From positions 28,885,008 through 28,949,007 of the forward strand of contig NC_016133.3 of assembly GCF_000005505.3 (NCBI RefSeq): 64,000 bases of DNA. The letters run 5' to 3'. Under the pieces are notes generated by a model. The model had not been told where the DNA came from. It did no database searches and was given only the letters and a program-made list of their open reading frames with translations. The position numbers were made by a program, and so were the translations under genes. This document shows positions 1 through 10,343 of the stretch, piece by piece. Origin of the DNA: Brachypodium distachyon. Taxonomy: Eukaryota; Streptophyta; Magnoliopsida; Poales; Poaceae. Position 1 is the first letter of the stretch, and each line of letters opens with the position of its first letter.

Positions 1-252
1 ATGTAAGACTTTCGGCTATATGCATTCTAGATGCAGAGGATGGAGGTAATAAAGCTTCCATTTTCTAAAAAAAACCTTCTAATTGACAGGGTCAACACCT
101 TACAATGAGTTCTCATATTCATTTTACAAAACTATTGCTCTCTGCCCGCTTTAAGTTTCTTTCATTCTGTTTAGTCATTTTGAATTTGGGTAATCATGAA
201 ACTAGGATCTTAATCACATTGACTTAATATATATTATATCATCTTATTCCAG

Positions 253-2154
253 GCTTCCCAAGACAAGAAGAGTCTGGATGTAGGAGCAAATCTTTTTATT
301 GGCAATCTTGATCCGGTAAAAGCATATTTACCTTCATTAGTTGATCATAGTCACATTAATTGTGACTAATGGTTTTGTGTTCTCTTTTTCAACAGGAAGT
401 CGACGAGAAACTCCTCTATGACACATTCAGTGCATTTGGAGTGATTGTGACCAATCCTAAGGTGAACTCTTTACTCTTGTAAACTTTACCCTGCAAGCGA
501 CATTAGTATGTGCTTTTTTAGCACTAGTCTTTTGTTATTCTCCAGTATGAAACATGAACTGTGGCTAGGCTTAAATTTCACCTAATACCATTAAGTTTAC
601 ACGTCATAGTTGAACTACTTTATAGTCTAACATGTGTTAGTAGCACTTATGTGGTGATATCTTGTTGATTGAATCTTTTTTTACGGAGTAACAGTCTTTG
701 AGCTCCAGTTCTGTTCATGTGTACCATCATAGAGACTGAATGAATTAAAATATTCTGTTCCCATTTCCCTTTGCATATTTGACATAAATGCAAGTGCTAG
801 TGGTCACATATAGTCTGTATTAAAAATTTCTTTGGTTTTCTCAAGATAATGCGAGACCCTGAAACTGGAAATTCCCGAGGTTTTGGCTTTGTTAGCTATG
901 ACTCCTTTGAATCGTCTGATCAAGCAATAGAGGTAATGTCATTGTCACAATACCACTTTGTGATTTGGGCCTTTTGGCTTATTGTGATTCTCGCGTATGT
1001 CAACTATTACTTTCCCTGTTGTAATTTTCCAGGCCATGAACAACCAACATTTATGTAATCGGCCAATCACTGTCTCTTATGCGTACAAGAAAGACACAAA
1101 AGGAGAGCGCCACGGCACACCAGCTGGTATTTTTTTTTTCCCAAATATCTGTTGGGTTATTTGTCTTCTTGTACAATGACACGGAACAACTCGATTATGT
1201 TGATATTCAGTTCCTGGAAAAGGATACCGGATATGGTCATTTAGTCTTCTCAAGTTGTTACACATAAGCAAGTAAAAATTCCATTCTGGATCTGGACTCT
1301 GGATCGACATACTTCTCCGAGAATACAGTCTGTGTTTTTGACATTTTAAGGTTACAAATTCTGTATGTCTTTGAGGGTCTGGTATCTTGATCTCATGGGG
1401 TTACAATTTTCACTACAGCCATTTGAACTATTATACCATTCAGTGGACATACTGGATCTTGATCTTATGGGTTACAATTTTCACTACAGCCATTTGAACT
1501 ATTATATGTTAACCAATATCTATATCACATTGCAAATTGTCATTGCTCTTATCCCTATTGCAGACTACATATTCTTAGAGGTTGTCCCTGAAAATCTGAT
1601 TTGCCTTTTGGTAAAAATTGTGCTCTACTTCCTCTAGTTGTTCACACAATTTTAATTATCAAATCCTTTGTTGTCTTTTGGCAGAGAGGTTGCTGGCAGC
1701 GAACAACCCAGGATCCCAGAAGCATAGGCCGCACACAATGTTTGCAACTGCTCCACCTACCCAAGGGCTTCAAAATGGTGGTGTTAGTGCTCCTGTGCCA
1801 CGACCTTTTGCCAATGGGAATGTCCAGGGACAGATTCAACACGTTAGGCTACCGCCGCCACCTATTGGGCAATACCCTCCTCAAATGCAGATGCATGGGC
1901 AGCCTGCTTGGCCTGGTCCACCGAATATGCAAATGCCACCCCCCATGCAACAGCAACTTCAGTACAGGCTTCCAGGGATGCCACCGCCACAAAACGTGAT
2001 GCCTCCTCCTCATCACATGGCTAGGCCACCGCCGCCGCCTCCCAATATGCAAGCTCCACCTATGTGGAGGCCACCCCCACCTCCACAACATGCTGGCGGA
2101 ATGCCACCGCCCCCAATGTCAATGCCACCACCGCCACCACCACCTTCTGGTTAA
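253..2154 (+). CDS. SF3B4: Splicing factor 3B subunit 4 (SF3b49/SAP49), 3' portion
   Basis: This is the 3' part of the gene for SF3b49, an RRM protein of the U2 snRNP SF3b complex that contacts pre-mRNA near the branch site in the nucleus. Exons I assign are 253-315, 396-461, 846-932, 1033-1126 and 1685-2154. They join in frame to 259 codons plus TAA, and each intron has GT-AG ends. The peptide starts at [21 protein letters not shown], the start of RRM2. RNP2 is LFIGNL and RNP1 is RGFGFVSY. The conserved [23 protein letters not shown] linker follows, split here by the last intron. The C-terminal ~120 residues are rich in Pro, Met and Gln (PPPPP runs), as in plant and animal SF3B4. The RRM1 exon must lie upstream of base 1, because positions 1-252 read as intron. 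The identification is very secure; only the 5' end is missing. Confidence -1.
1386..1506 (+). repeat. Tandem duplication (about 71-bp period) in last SF3B4 intron
   Basis: Two near-identical copies, 1386-1435 and 1458-1506, share the core TTACAATTTTCACTACAGCC and its flanks. They lie in intron 1127-1684. The core contains a CTACAG that resembles a splice acceptor, but the real acceptor is GGCAG at 1680-1684. It looks like a local replication-slippage duplication. Confidence -1.
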
Positions 2155-2473
2155 AAGTATGCAGGGGTTCTTCCATTGGGTCAATTTGGCACACTGTAAC
2201 TGTAGACTGAGACAATGTTAACCCCTTTTTTTTACATATTGCCATGTACTCCGTAAGTTGCAAGCTGCAAACACTAGGAGAACATCAGACATGGGAGAAT
2301 TAGCGAACAGTGCTACAAATGCTCGAGATTAAAGGTTGTTTGTATTCTGTTCAAAATGCATGAATTTTGGTGATCATATGTATTCCCCATCACTCCTAGT
2401 GTGGGTTCTGCTGATTTGAGCTCTGCTTAGGAGAGTTATTTTCATCATGACATTCTTATTGTAAGAAAATTGT
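2155..2473 (+). other. SF3B4 3' UTR and downstream flank
   Basis: AT-rich, non-coding sequence follows the SF3B4 stop codon. An ATTAAA-type poly(A) signal candidate lies near 2329. I see no gene here. The exact cleavage site cannot be read from sequence. Confidence -1.
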
Positions 2474-2588
2474 AATCCCTCCTACCCATATTACTTGTCG
2501 AACTATTACATGTATGTAGATGTTTTAAAGCATAGATACATCCATATTTGATTAAATTTGAGACAATTAATATGGGCTGGAGGGAGCA
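2474..2588. mobile_element. Stowaway-like MITE, degenerate
   Basis: Inverted ends resemble the grass Stowaway (Tc1/mariner-type) consensus. The left end reads ATCCCTCCTACCCATATTA and the right end is the inverted TAATATGGGCTGGAGGGAG. The interior has the ACATGTATGTAGATGTTTTA core also seen in the MITE at 30690-30778. The terminal TA duplication has decayed. Confidence -1.
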
Positions 2589-3368
2589 TTTTTTAAGCCC
2601 TTGTGGGAAACAATTGCAGTTTAACTTTGGGCCTTTTGAATCATGGCAAAACAGATATTGCTATGCTTGCAAACAGATTGTATAGCTCTTTTTTCTCAAC
2701 AAGTCCCCGTCAATAACCAACCACTACAAACTCGTTTTCAGAGCACATTTGCTACATTGATGTTGGCTAGGTCGCACGGCATACTGGATTTCTGGAATGC
2801 TATTAACGGCCCTCGATTTTTCTTAAGTGGCGAGCAGCAAAATCATGATTTTTAAAAGTGTAAAATACAGTTGGAGATGGTAACTCTATTTTAAAAGGTT
2901 CAAGTTAGTTTCTAAACTTTGAAAATGCATGTTTCAGTCCTAATATTTTTTGAATTTGATCATCACATGTCCTATTGTATGAGCTCGTGGTCGTTTGACA
3001 AATGTCACGTAGGCCCGGACCCACCTGTCGTTAACCCTTTGATGGGTAAACTTGCAAATACCCTATTTGTCTCTCCGTCCTCACCCGCGGTCCCTCTCTC
3101 TGTCTGCTCTCTTCCCCCCTATGAATCCTGGCCGCCGCCGACGTTTGGGGTGCACTCTTGACATCGACGGCGATGAAGAGAGAGAAAAAGACTGCAACGG
3201 TGGCTGCAGCCGGAGCAACAACTCATCTTATCCACCTCCCAACTATTTTGCTTGAGTGTCCCATGTCGTCGGCCTCCTCGTCGTCGCCGGTGATTTGGTG
3301 AAGGGGGAGGGATGGACCTCGGGTGGGAAAGGAGAAGAATGCAAGGGGTATTTTGCAAATTTAACATC

Positions 3369-4590
3369 GAAAGGTGTCGATTTCGACAAAATAGACCTCG
3401 TGACGAAACTAAATCACAAAATGAACTCCGCGCCAAACTATTTCATTGATCTAACCCTTTTGCTCGGCACCCAACATAGGGGTGTTATAGTCCATATCTC
3501 AGCGTCTAATCCGTGGGCGCTATCCCTCTGCCAACGTGGCAAAGCCCATCCAACGTGGCCAGTCCAAGGCCCACACGACGTATGTGTAGGCCTAATTCAC
3601 GGGAGCTATGGTCGCTATGGCGTGAAATCACTGCAGGAAATCGCAGAAAAAATCAAGTTGCCGTTTCAATTGTTGAAGGAATTAACGGCCCAGCTTTTTT
3701 TTAAGGCAACGGCCCAGCTTAACTGTAGGCGTGGATGACAACTAACCGGGCAAAAAAATCGCGTCTGTTTCTGCATGTGTGACTTCGTACGAGGAGAAAA
3801 GGGGCACGCGTGGGGCGTTTCTTCTCCCGATCTAAATGCTGTGGTAGTTACGAGAAGCAAAATGATCTGGTGTACCAGGGAATCGGCAAGATCGGCCTAG
3901 GCGTACGAGACAATCGGCGAATTTCACCTACTGTTTCACCTGCCAAGAGAAACAGACGCATGCATAGCTAGGCTTGATACGTTTCACTCGTGGCTGCCAA
4001 ATCAAGCAATTAATCAGGATGCAATTAACGAGGAAGGACGCGTGTACTTGGGCCATGCATGGCAGCAAATCGACTAATCAAGGAGGAAAGAACGTGTATT
4101 GATTGAAAAAGAAGTTGGAGAGGCGTAGCGCGGCCCTTTTTTGTGTGTGTGTGTGTGTGTGGGGGGGGGGGGGGAGCAGCCGGCGGTTTCCAATTAGGGA
4201 ATAACTGCTATTGCCGATTTTATTGGAGGAGGCACGCGCTCACTTCGTGCGAGAGGAGAGTAGCGCCCAACGCCCGGGCGTGAACCCTGTGGACTTGGAA
4301 ATTTTGGTTGCTTTCCTAGATGAAACGGTACTGGAAATTAGGCCTCAAATTATAAATATCATAGCGCCCAGCTCTCAGGCGCGAAGCCTGTGGGTATAGC
4401 GCCCGTGCGTCAGGGGTTACACAACCGCGTGTGGGGCCTGGGCTGGCCACGTTGGCAGGGGGATAGCGTCTCATGGAGTGGCGCTGAGCTATGAAGGATA
4501 AAAGGGTTAGATCTGTGGAATAGTTTGGTGCCGAGTTCATTTTATGAAATGGTTTCGCCTCGAGGTCTTTTCTGTCGAAATCGACTCGAA
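3369..4590. repeat. Inner long inverted repeat (possible nested MULE/foldback element)
   Basis: Sequence at about 3369-3620 recurs inverted at about 4370-4590. Shared landmarks are GTCGATTTCGACA, AAAATGAACTC and CGCTATCCC followed by CTGCCAACGTGGC. Reading frames on opposite strands therefore both begin MNSAPNY, which is an effect of the inverted repeat and not a pair of genes. The loop (about 3620-4370) is not recognised and contains the microsatellite at 4141. Confidence -1.
4141..4174 (+). repeat. (TG)n/(G)n microsatellite
   Basis: A run of alternating GT is followed directly by about fourteen G residues. It is a simple repeat inside the MULE-like element, and a likely site of length polymorphism or sequencing error. 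Confidence -1.
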
Positions 4591-5229
4591 AGGTTATCCA
4601 ATATGTGGGCCTAGGCCTACGTGGCCTTGGTCACATGACCAAGTCACCAGGTCAGACGGATGCATACACAACTAGGACCTGTGATGAACAACTAAAAAAG
4701 ATTACAACGCAAACTTGCATTTTCAAAGTTTAGGGATAAACTTGACATTGGTCAAACGGCCACATCACCGGGTCAAGAACACATGCACAAATAGGACGTG
4801 TGATAAACAACTTAAAAAAGATTAAGACCCACTTTTCAAAGTTAAGGGACTAACTTGGCATCTTTAAAACAAAATTAGGACCTCGTGTATGTTACTTTTT
4901 TAAAATGACAATAACTTTGGATCAGGTTCAGCTTTCCCTTGAAAACCACAGATACCTGTAATTTCTTTTTCTTTGGCAGAGATTACAGAGATGTTAGAGT
5001 TAATAAGCATGAACGAATCAGTGAATCATTTGCAACAGCTAAAGGTGATGCTAGCCTGCAGTATACCCACCCCATCCCATGTGCTGCTGGCACATGATGG
5101 ATATCTATAATATATCTACCCCTGCTGCCTATCTCCCTAGTGTCAACTCCCCCCTCATTTCCTCCTTCCCTTTTTCCTACCTTTCCCAGTTGAATCATAG
5201 TAGCAATCAAGTAACGTCCTGATTGGGTC

Positions 5230-8200
5230 TTACAATGGGTGCAAGCATACTAGAGCAAAGACCAGCAGAGAGGCCAATGATGGTATCAAGTGAGATCGGC
5301 AGCTGATCCAATCGCCGCCGTTGGCATAGACCATTCCGAGGACGCCATACCCGTTGCCTCTGCCTCCAGAGGCACCACCGCCGGTGCTCACTCCGGCGTA
5401 GTTGACCCCGGCGTACGCCGCCGCCTCCCCGTTGTCCCTGCAAGAGAGGAGGAACACACATTTTTAGGACGCTGTGAGCCTGTGAATCTCAGATCTACTA
5501 CCACTGCTGTCTGATCACGAGGGTACGCTGGAATAAGAACTGGATTCCGAAGAACATTGCGGCGGCACGGGACGACAGAAAGGACGAATCATTTTTCTTT
5601 TCTCTTATGGAGTTAGAGTATAACGGAGACACTGCCGTTCTCTTCTCGGTTGGCTCTGTCCTATCAAGAGGTCCTTTGTAAGTAGGGCCCCGACAAAAGG
5701 ACAGTATCTAGATCTAATAACGCTATAAGAATAGCATTACCTTTGTCTCCTCGGTACTACTATAACATGTAGAGTACGATTCTTCGCCTTTTCATCTGGG
5801 AGTATTTGCATTATTTTTTAGCAAAATTGGGTCCAGGATTCGTCGACAAAATCAGCCATCAGTGGCGTACATGTGGATGTGGAGCTTCAGAGCTACTCTC
5901 GCTACTCGATAACGCTACCACACATGCATTCCTGATCCTGAGCACGCGACGACCTTTTTTTTGTTTTGTTTTCAGCCGCTTTTGGCACAAGTGCGGAAAA
6001 AAGAATGATCGTTGTACCTCAAAAAAGAATGATCGTCGGAGAAGAACGCTTGACAGGACTGACAAAAAGAATACGGCATATAATTTCTACGTACAGGAAC
6101 CCCTAAACCGGTTTGGCGAAGAGGTTGCATGCATGTGAAATTACAGAACGATGGCCCATAAGCCGGGTTTTTGGTGGTCCGGTGTAACCGTGTAAGAACG
6201 CTTGACTGAACGATGGCCCAGGCAAAACTGATCAGTAGATCACTGATCGCAAGGTTCAAGAAAATCGAGGAGGGGCTCAGGGGCACCCGGGCACTGGTCG
6301 CACGGTTTTCCCCGCTTGACTGGAGCACGAAGGACGGACAAAAAATTTCCTTTATCCCATCACTGGAGTACGTCTTGTTTTGTCAGTGCTGCGCTGCAGT
6401 ACACCACTAGAGGGAGGGAGGACTCGTTGTTTACCATTAATCCACTAGTACGAAGAACATTTTAGTACTAACCAGTCACTTATGGAACAGGTAGCTGGCA
6501 GGTTAAGCACCAGCTCGCCGCACTTTGCCTGCACCATCCTTTGTTTCTGTAGATACCGGCCGACATGGCTCGGGCAGTGCATTGTACTCAGACTGAGGGC
6601 AAAGGTTTACAGCGGAGTACTCCTAATTAATCACGGTGGGCGCGGCGGCGGGGTTAGTTGGTCGTGCATTCCCACGCAAGATTAGCCTTCCTTTCTGAGC
6701 GCGGGGGAAAGAGGCAAAAAAGAGCCAAGGGGAATGGGCGGAGAAATCTACCGGAATCTACTCGACCTGTTTGCTGGCGGCGAGCACGGTGCCCGGCGCG
6801 CACTCCGGCGACCGATGTCCGTTGCAGAAAGGCAAAAGGGCCGTTGAGTGTTTTAAGAAGACGATCCAAAAGGCCTATAAAGGTGTTCTACGTGGAGCCC
6901 ACTTATCGGCGGTACACCGATTGGATGGAGATATTTCATTCCCCGCGCCCTCACGACGCATCCACCCCACGTATATACCGCGAACGATAAAGCGTTGCCG
7001 GCGTGGAGGCGTGGAGCCGGCGTGTCAATCCTGACCGTGAGATGGAAGGAAGGAAGGAAAAAGGGACGTACCTAGGGCCGCCGAGGACGCCGGCGCCGAT
7101 GGTGAGCTGGTCGACGAGCGCGGAGGACTTGGGGTCTATGCTGGAGGCCTTCTGGTAGATGTCCTCCATGCCTTCACCCGAGGGCACGAAGAAGGCGCCG
7201 TTCACCATCATGTCCCCCTCCGTCCGCCAGTTCCACCCGTTCCACTGCCCTTCCGCCGTGTCCACCCGCTTCGTCACCTGAAAAAGGTCTCACCGTTAAC
7301 ATTCTCCTCGGGGATTGCCAGACAGAACAGGGGAGATGCGATGCACGAGCCTCGGATGCTCGGTGCAGCACCCCTGGACCCAAGATTTGGCAAGAAGCAC
7401 GAGCATGACGCGGCTTTCCTAAAAGAAATCCGAAAAGAAAATGTTTCCCGAGACCATCATTGCTAACCAAGACCCCATCCACGCCCTCAGTCTCAGATGG
7501 TGGGACCAAAAATTCAGAAAATATCTTAGAAGACGGTGAATAAATTCCTTGGCTTTTACAGCGCAATTCTGACTTTTGAGCTGAGTTGAAGAGAAAACAC
7601 ACACGGAAAAAAATGGACATGAAAGAACAGGACGACGTTCACTATAGTACACACTGGCATGGCAACCACCGTGCGGGGTACACACGCGGACACACCCTTC
7701 GCATCCCCACCCAAAACTGAACAAGAATCCAAACGAAGGGGGTGAAAGAAAAACAGAACTCGCCAAGCAAAGAAAAGAAGAGAACGGAGCAAACTGAAGA
7801 AGAGCAAGAAACGAAAGAACACAACACGGCACGGCAAAGGGAACGCACCTCCTTGGCGTTGGGGTTGGCGGGGGCGATGTAGCGGTTGCCCTGGGAGTTG
7901 ATGGTGGGGCTGGCGCTGCCGCCGATGGCGTACATCTCCCAGGCGGTGTAGTCGTTGTTGACGATGTGGAAGTAGCCGCGGCGGCATCGGGGCATCCGCT
8001 GCACGAGCTGGACCCCGAAGTGGTTGAATGCGATGGTGACCTGCATCCCGGAGTCCGGCAGGTAGTCGTCGCTGTGGCCCAGCAACATCACCTCGTTGTG
8101 GTGCGAGAAGTAGGAGTTGGAGACGGTGATGGCCGTGGATCCCATGATGGCGTCCACCAGCCCGTCCGCGCACCGGGACAGCGCGCAGTGGTCGACCCAC

Positions 8201-8990
8201 ACGTCCCGGGCCGAGTAGAGCGAGATGCCGTCGCCGTCCGACCGGGTCCGCCACCCGCTGTGCGTCGGCGACGACCGGACGTTGGCGTTCCCCGCCGGCA
8301 CGCAGTCGTGCACGTGGATGTTGTGGATGATGACGTTGGACACGTACTGCAGCGTGATGCAGGCGCCGCCCGCCCCGACGTGGACGTTGGCGCCACGACC
8401 GTCGATGGTCTTGTAGGAGTTGACCAGGAGCTCCTCGTTGAGCCGGATGGTCATGTCGGCGGCGAAGACGATCCACAGGGGCCCTTCCTGGATCACGGCG
8501 TGGCGGAGCGTGCCAGGGGACGGGTTCACGGGGTCGCGGTCCGAGGAGTCTGTCACCACGTACAAGGGCCCCCCTTTGCCGCCCAGCGCGTTGCGGCCAA
8601 ACCCGATGCCGCAGTCGGCCAGCCGCTGCCGGTCCTGGCGCCAGTCCGTGCCCGCGCAACGCCAGCAGTCGTCGATTGGGTTGCCTGTCATGCACCCGCC
8701 GCCGGACTCCTGCATCCGCCGTCGCGACGTCGCCACCTTGCTGCCGTTCGCATAGCGGAAGAAACGCGTAAGAAAGGTTGCACATTTGTGGCCCGGACAA
8801 CACAAACATTGGGCGTTTGCTATGTTGCGCTGAGGGAATTCGGGGGAAGAGTGTACCTGTGGAAGTCGGCGACGACGGCGGCGGGTTCCGGGAGAGAGGC
8901 GTTGAGGAGGGGATGGGAGGAGGCCGTTGCCCCGAGCAGCAGGAGGGGGAGGAGGAAGATAATGCGGGTGGATTTGGGGGCTCCGGCCAT
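5230..8990 (-). CDS. Pectate lyase, secreted, with possible GPI-anchor tail
   Basis: The enzyme cleaves de-esterified pectate by beta-elimination in the cell wall (PL1 family). Minus-strand exons are 8857-8990, 7849-8740, 7072-7277 and 5230-5437, giving 479 residues. The start at 8990 gives a signal peptide ([20 protein letters not shown]). Family marks in order are the [11 protein letters not shown] and [14 protein letters not shown] segments, [17 protein letters not shown] (about 221-237), the RMPRCR catalytic-arginine region (about 294), and GNRYIAP before exon 3. Exon 3 ends GGPR and joins DNGEAAAY in the last exon, across a 1.6-kb intron. The last residues form a hydrophobic tail ([16 protein letters not shown]) after a Gly/Ser-rich stretch. 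That layout fits a GPI-anchor signal, which is inference; many plant pectate lyases lack it. Introns are GT-AG. The last exon is the least certain, but phase and splice sites fit exactly. Confidence -1.
5438..7071 (-). other. Long third intron of the pectate lyase gene
   Basis: This 1,634-bp intron lies between GPR and DNG codons (donor GTACGT at 7071, acceptor TTGCAG ending at 5438). It contains AT-rich and GC-rich patches and a TA-rich stretch near 5980-6090 with repeated AAAAGAATGATCG. I see no coding sequence or delimited transposon in it. Confidence -1.
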
Positions 8991-9034
8991 GGCTTCTTGG
9001 CTGGATTAGAGGGGTCGGAGTGGAGACGCAGTGG

Positions 9035-9043
9035 ATTTTATAG
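9035..9043 (-). promoter_or_regulatory. TATA box of the pectate lyase gene
   Basis: The minus strand reads CTATAAAAT 45-53 bases upstream of the ATG at 8990. This is well placed for a plant RNA polymerase II start near 9005-9013, giving a very short 5' UTR. No other TATA-like site lies closer to the start codon. Confidence -1.
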
Positions 9044-10137
9044 CAATGCAGCAGACTGGCAGCGGGCGGCAGAGCGAGGTGGGCAATGGCGGTGAGAAGG
9101 GTGAAGCTTTCGACATTTGGGGCTTGGGGTTGTGACAGCAATGGGGGAAGGAAGTTCAGGAGTGGTGTGAATGTACAAGGGGAGGGAGGAACTCTGAGGA
9201 GAGGGGAGATGATTTGGAATCTCCTTGAGAAGATATCTTCCTTGCTTGTTAAAGATGTAGAGGAGAGGGGGTGAGAGGGGAGAATGTTTGTGAGAAAATA
9301 AAAGGACAAAGATGCAAAATGTAAGAGGAAGGGAAAGAGGGGTACACCGTACACCAGAGAAGAGCAATTGGACCATGGCAGCAGATCTGATGCACTGATG
9401 CACTCGTGCAGCAGCCGTCTCTGCTTTAGCCGAAGTAGCATGGAAAATGTTGGAAATTTCCGATGTAAAAGTTTGCAAGGAGGGAAGAGGAATGTTTGGA
9501 TTATCAGACTTCTTCATTAGTCTTATTAGCTTGTGGAACCGTCTGTGTCTGGAAGCACTTCGTACGTTTTTCTATAATTTGGATGCGCTAGCGTTTGGAG
9601 CTGCACCTCGTACATTTTCTATAATCAGAACGCTTCGGTGTTTTGATTAGCAGTTTATCACCTTGCACATTTTTTTAAATCAGAATGCCCTGTGTTTGGA
9701 TTAGCTCGTGAATACACTTTTCTGAAGCTGAGTCGGTAGATTTTGAGATTGCTCTACGTCTCGGTGTTAACAGATACTGGTGGAGCCCGTACGTTGCTAC
9801 AGATTCACAAAATCATGCAGGTCAGGAATGTTACTTTCACATTCATTGTTTCATATGAAAGCGGGTCAAATAGAAATTGGTTCCTCCATGCATAGCCATA
9901 CTCTTGAATGTGTGTTATATAAAATTATAGTCCACATGTTCTTTTTTTTTGCGGGTGAATAATCCACATGTTCACTTGGACAATGAACACCCAAACTGAC
10001 CTCAACTTTAACCGCAACCGTCGTGGCCTGGTCAACCTCATTGCCGGCGGTAAGGTCCGTCTGAGTGCAATTTGCACACCAACAGGCAGCCAGAGTTGAA
10101 TGGGGGTTGGGAACAATTAAGAGAGACGAGCACGCAC
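9044..10137. other. Intergenic region, upstream of pectate lyase
   Basis: Likely promoter DNA for the pectate lyase gene (about 9044-9480, purine-rich on the plus strand). An AT-rich, TE-like tract follows in which GTTTGGATTA recurs (9494, 9693). I cannot assign a family or find a gene. Confidence -1.
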
Positions 10138-10343
10138 CTCTCCTGACTCGCTTTGACGACCTTGCCGTCGACCTGGAGGCTGCGGGTGGCAAACTCGACC
10201 CCGATGGTGGACTTGGACTCGAGGCAGAACTTTTCACGGTGAACTGCAACAACAGGTTAGACTTGTCGATGCTGGAGTCACTGATGATCACCGCCTTGAA
10301 GAGGTAGTCGTAGTTGTCCTCCGCCCTGTACGCGCCGTTGCCG
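10138..10343 (-). pseudogene. Broken first exon of a Rab11/RABA small GTPase gene
   Basis: The minus strand encodes AYRAEDNYDYLFKAVIISDS, which matches the N-terminus of plant RABA (Rab11) proteins (AYRAEDDYDYLFK... then a GDSGVGKS P-loop). Here the P-loop has decayed to SDSSIDKS. After LLLQFTV a one-base shift is needed to continue in [18 protein letters not shown] and [11 protein letters not shown] short deletion then removes the QIWDTAG switch II/G3 segment, and the fragment ends QER at a GTGCGT donor (10137). That donor sits where Rab11 genes have an intron, so this looks like a genomic fragment rather than a processed retrocopy. No downstream Rab exon is visible. With a frameshift, a damaged P-loop and no G3 motif it cannot make a GTPase. 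A transposon may have carried it here, which is inference. Confidence -1.

Larger units (their letters stand above)
2857..4896. mobile_element. MULE-like (Mutator-type) non-autonomous element with long TIRs
   Basis: The left end (about 2857-3040) and the inverted right end match over long stretches, for example CTAAACTTTGAAAATGCA followed by CACATGTCCTA / CACAGGTCCTA and CACGTAGGCC. The right end carries two tandem copies of the unit (about 4610-4750 and 4750-4896). The nine bases TTTTTAAAA occur at 2849-2857 and again at 4897-4905, a candidate Mutator-type 9-bp target duplication, although the bases are AT-rich. Termini read about AGTGTAAAATACA, close to those of the element at 27820-29035, so the two are probably one family. 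No transposase reading frame is present. A second inverted-repeat pair (3369-3620 versus 4370-4590) lies inside and may be a nested element. Confidence -1.

Noticed and set aside
3256..4540. Opposite-strand frames both beginning MNSAPNY
   Set aside because: They are the two arms of one inverted repeat, not a gene pair.
7556..8809. 417-codon minus-strand frame
   Set aside because: It is an off-frame shadow of the pectate lyase exon; the true frame is the one with the WVDH and RMPRCR motifs.
7966..9009. 347-codon open frame on the plus strand
   Set aside because: It is antisense to the two GC-rich pectate lyase exons, with a Val/Asp/His-rich composition dictated by the coding strand. No family resemblance.
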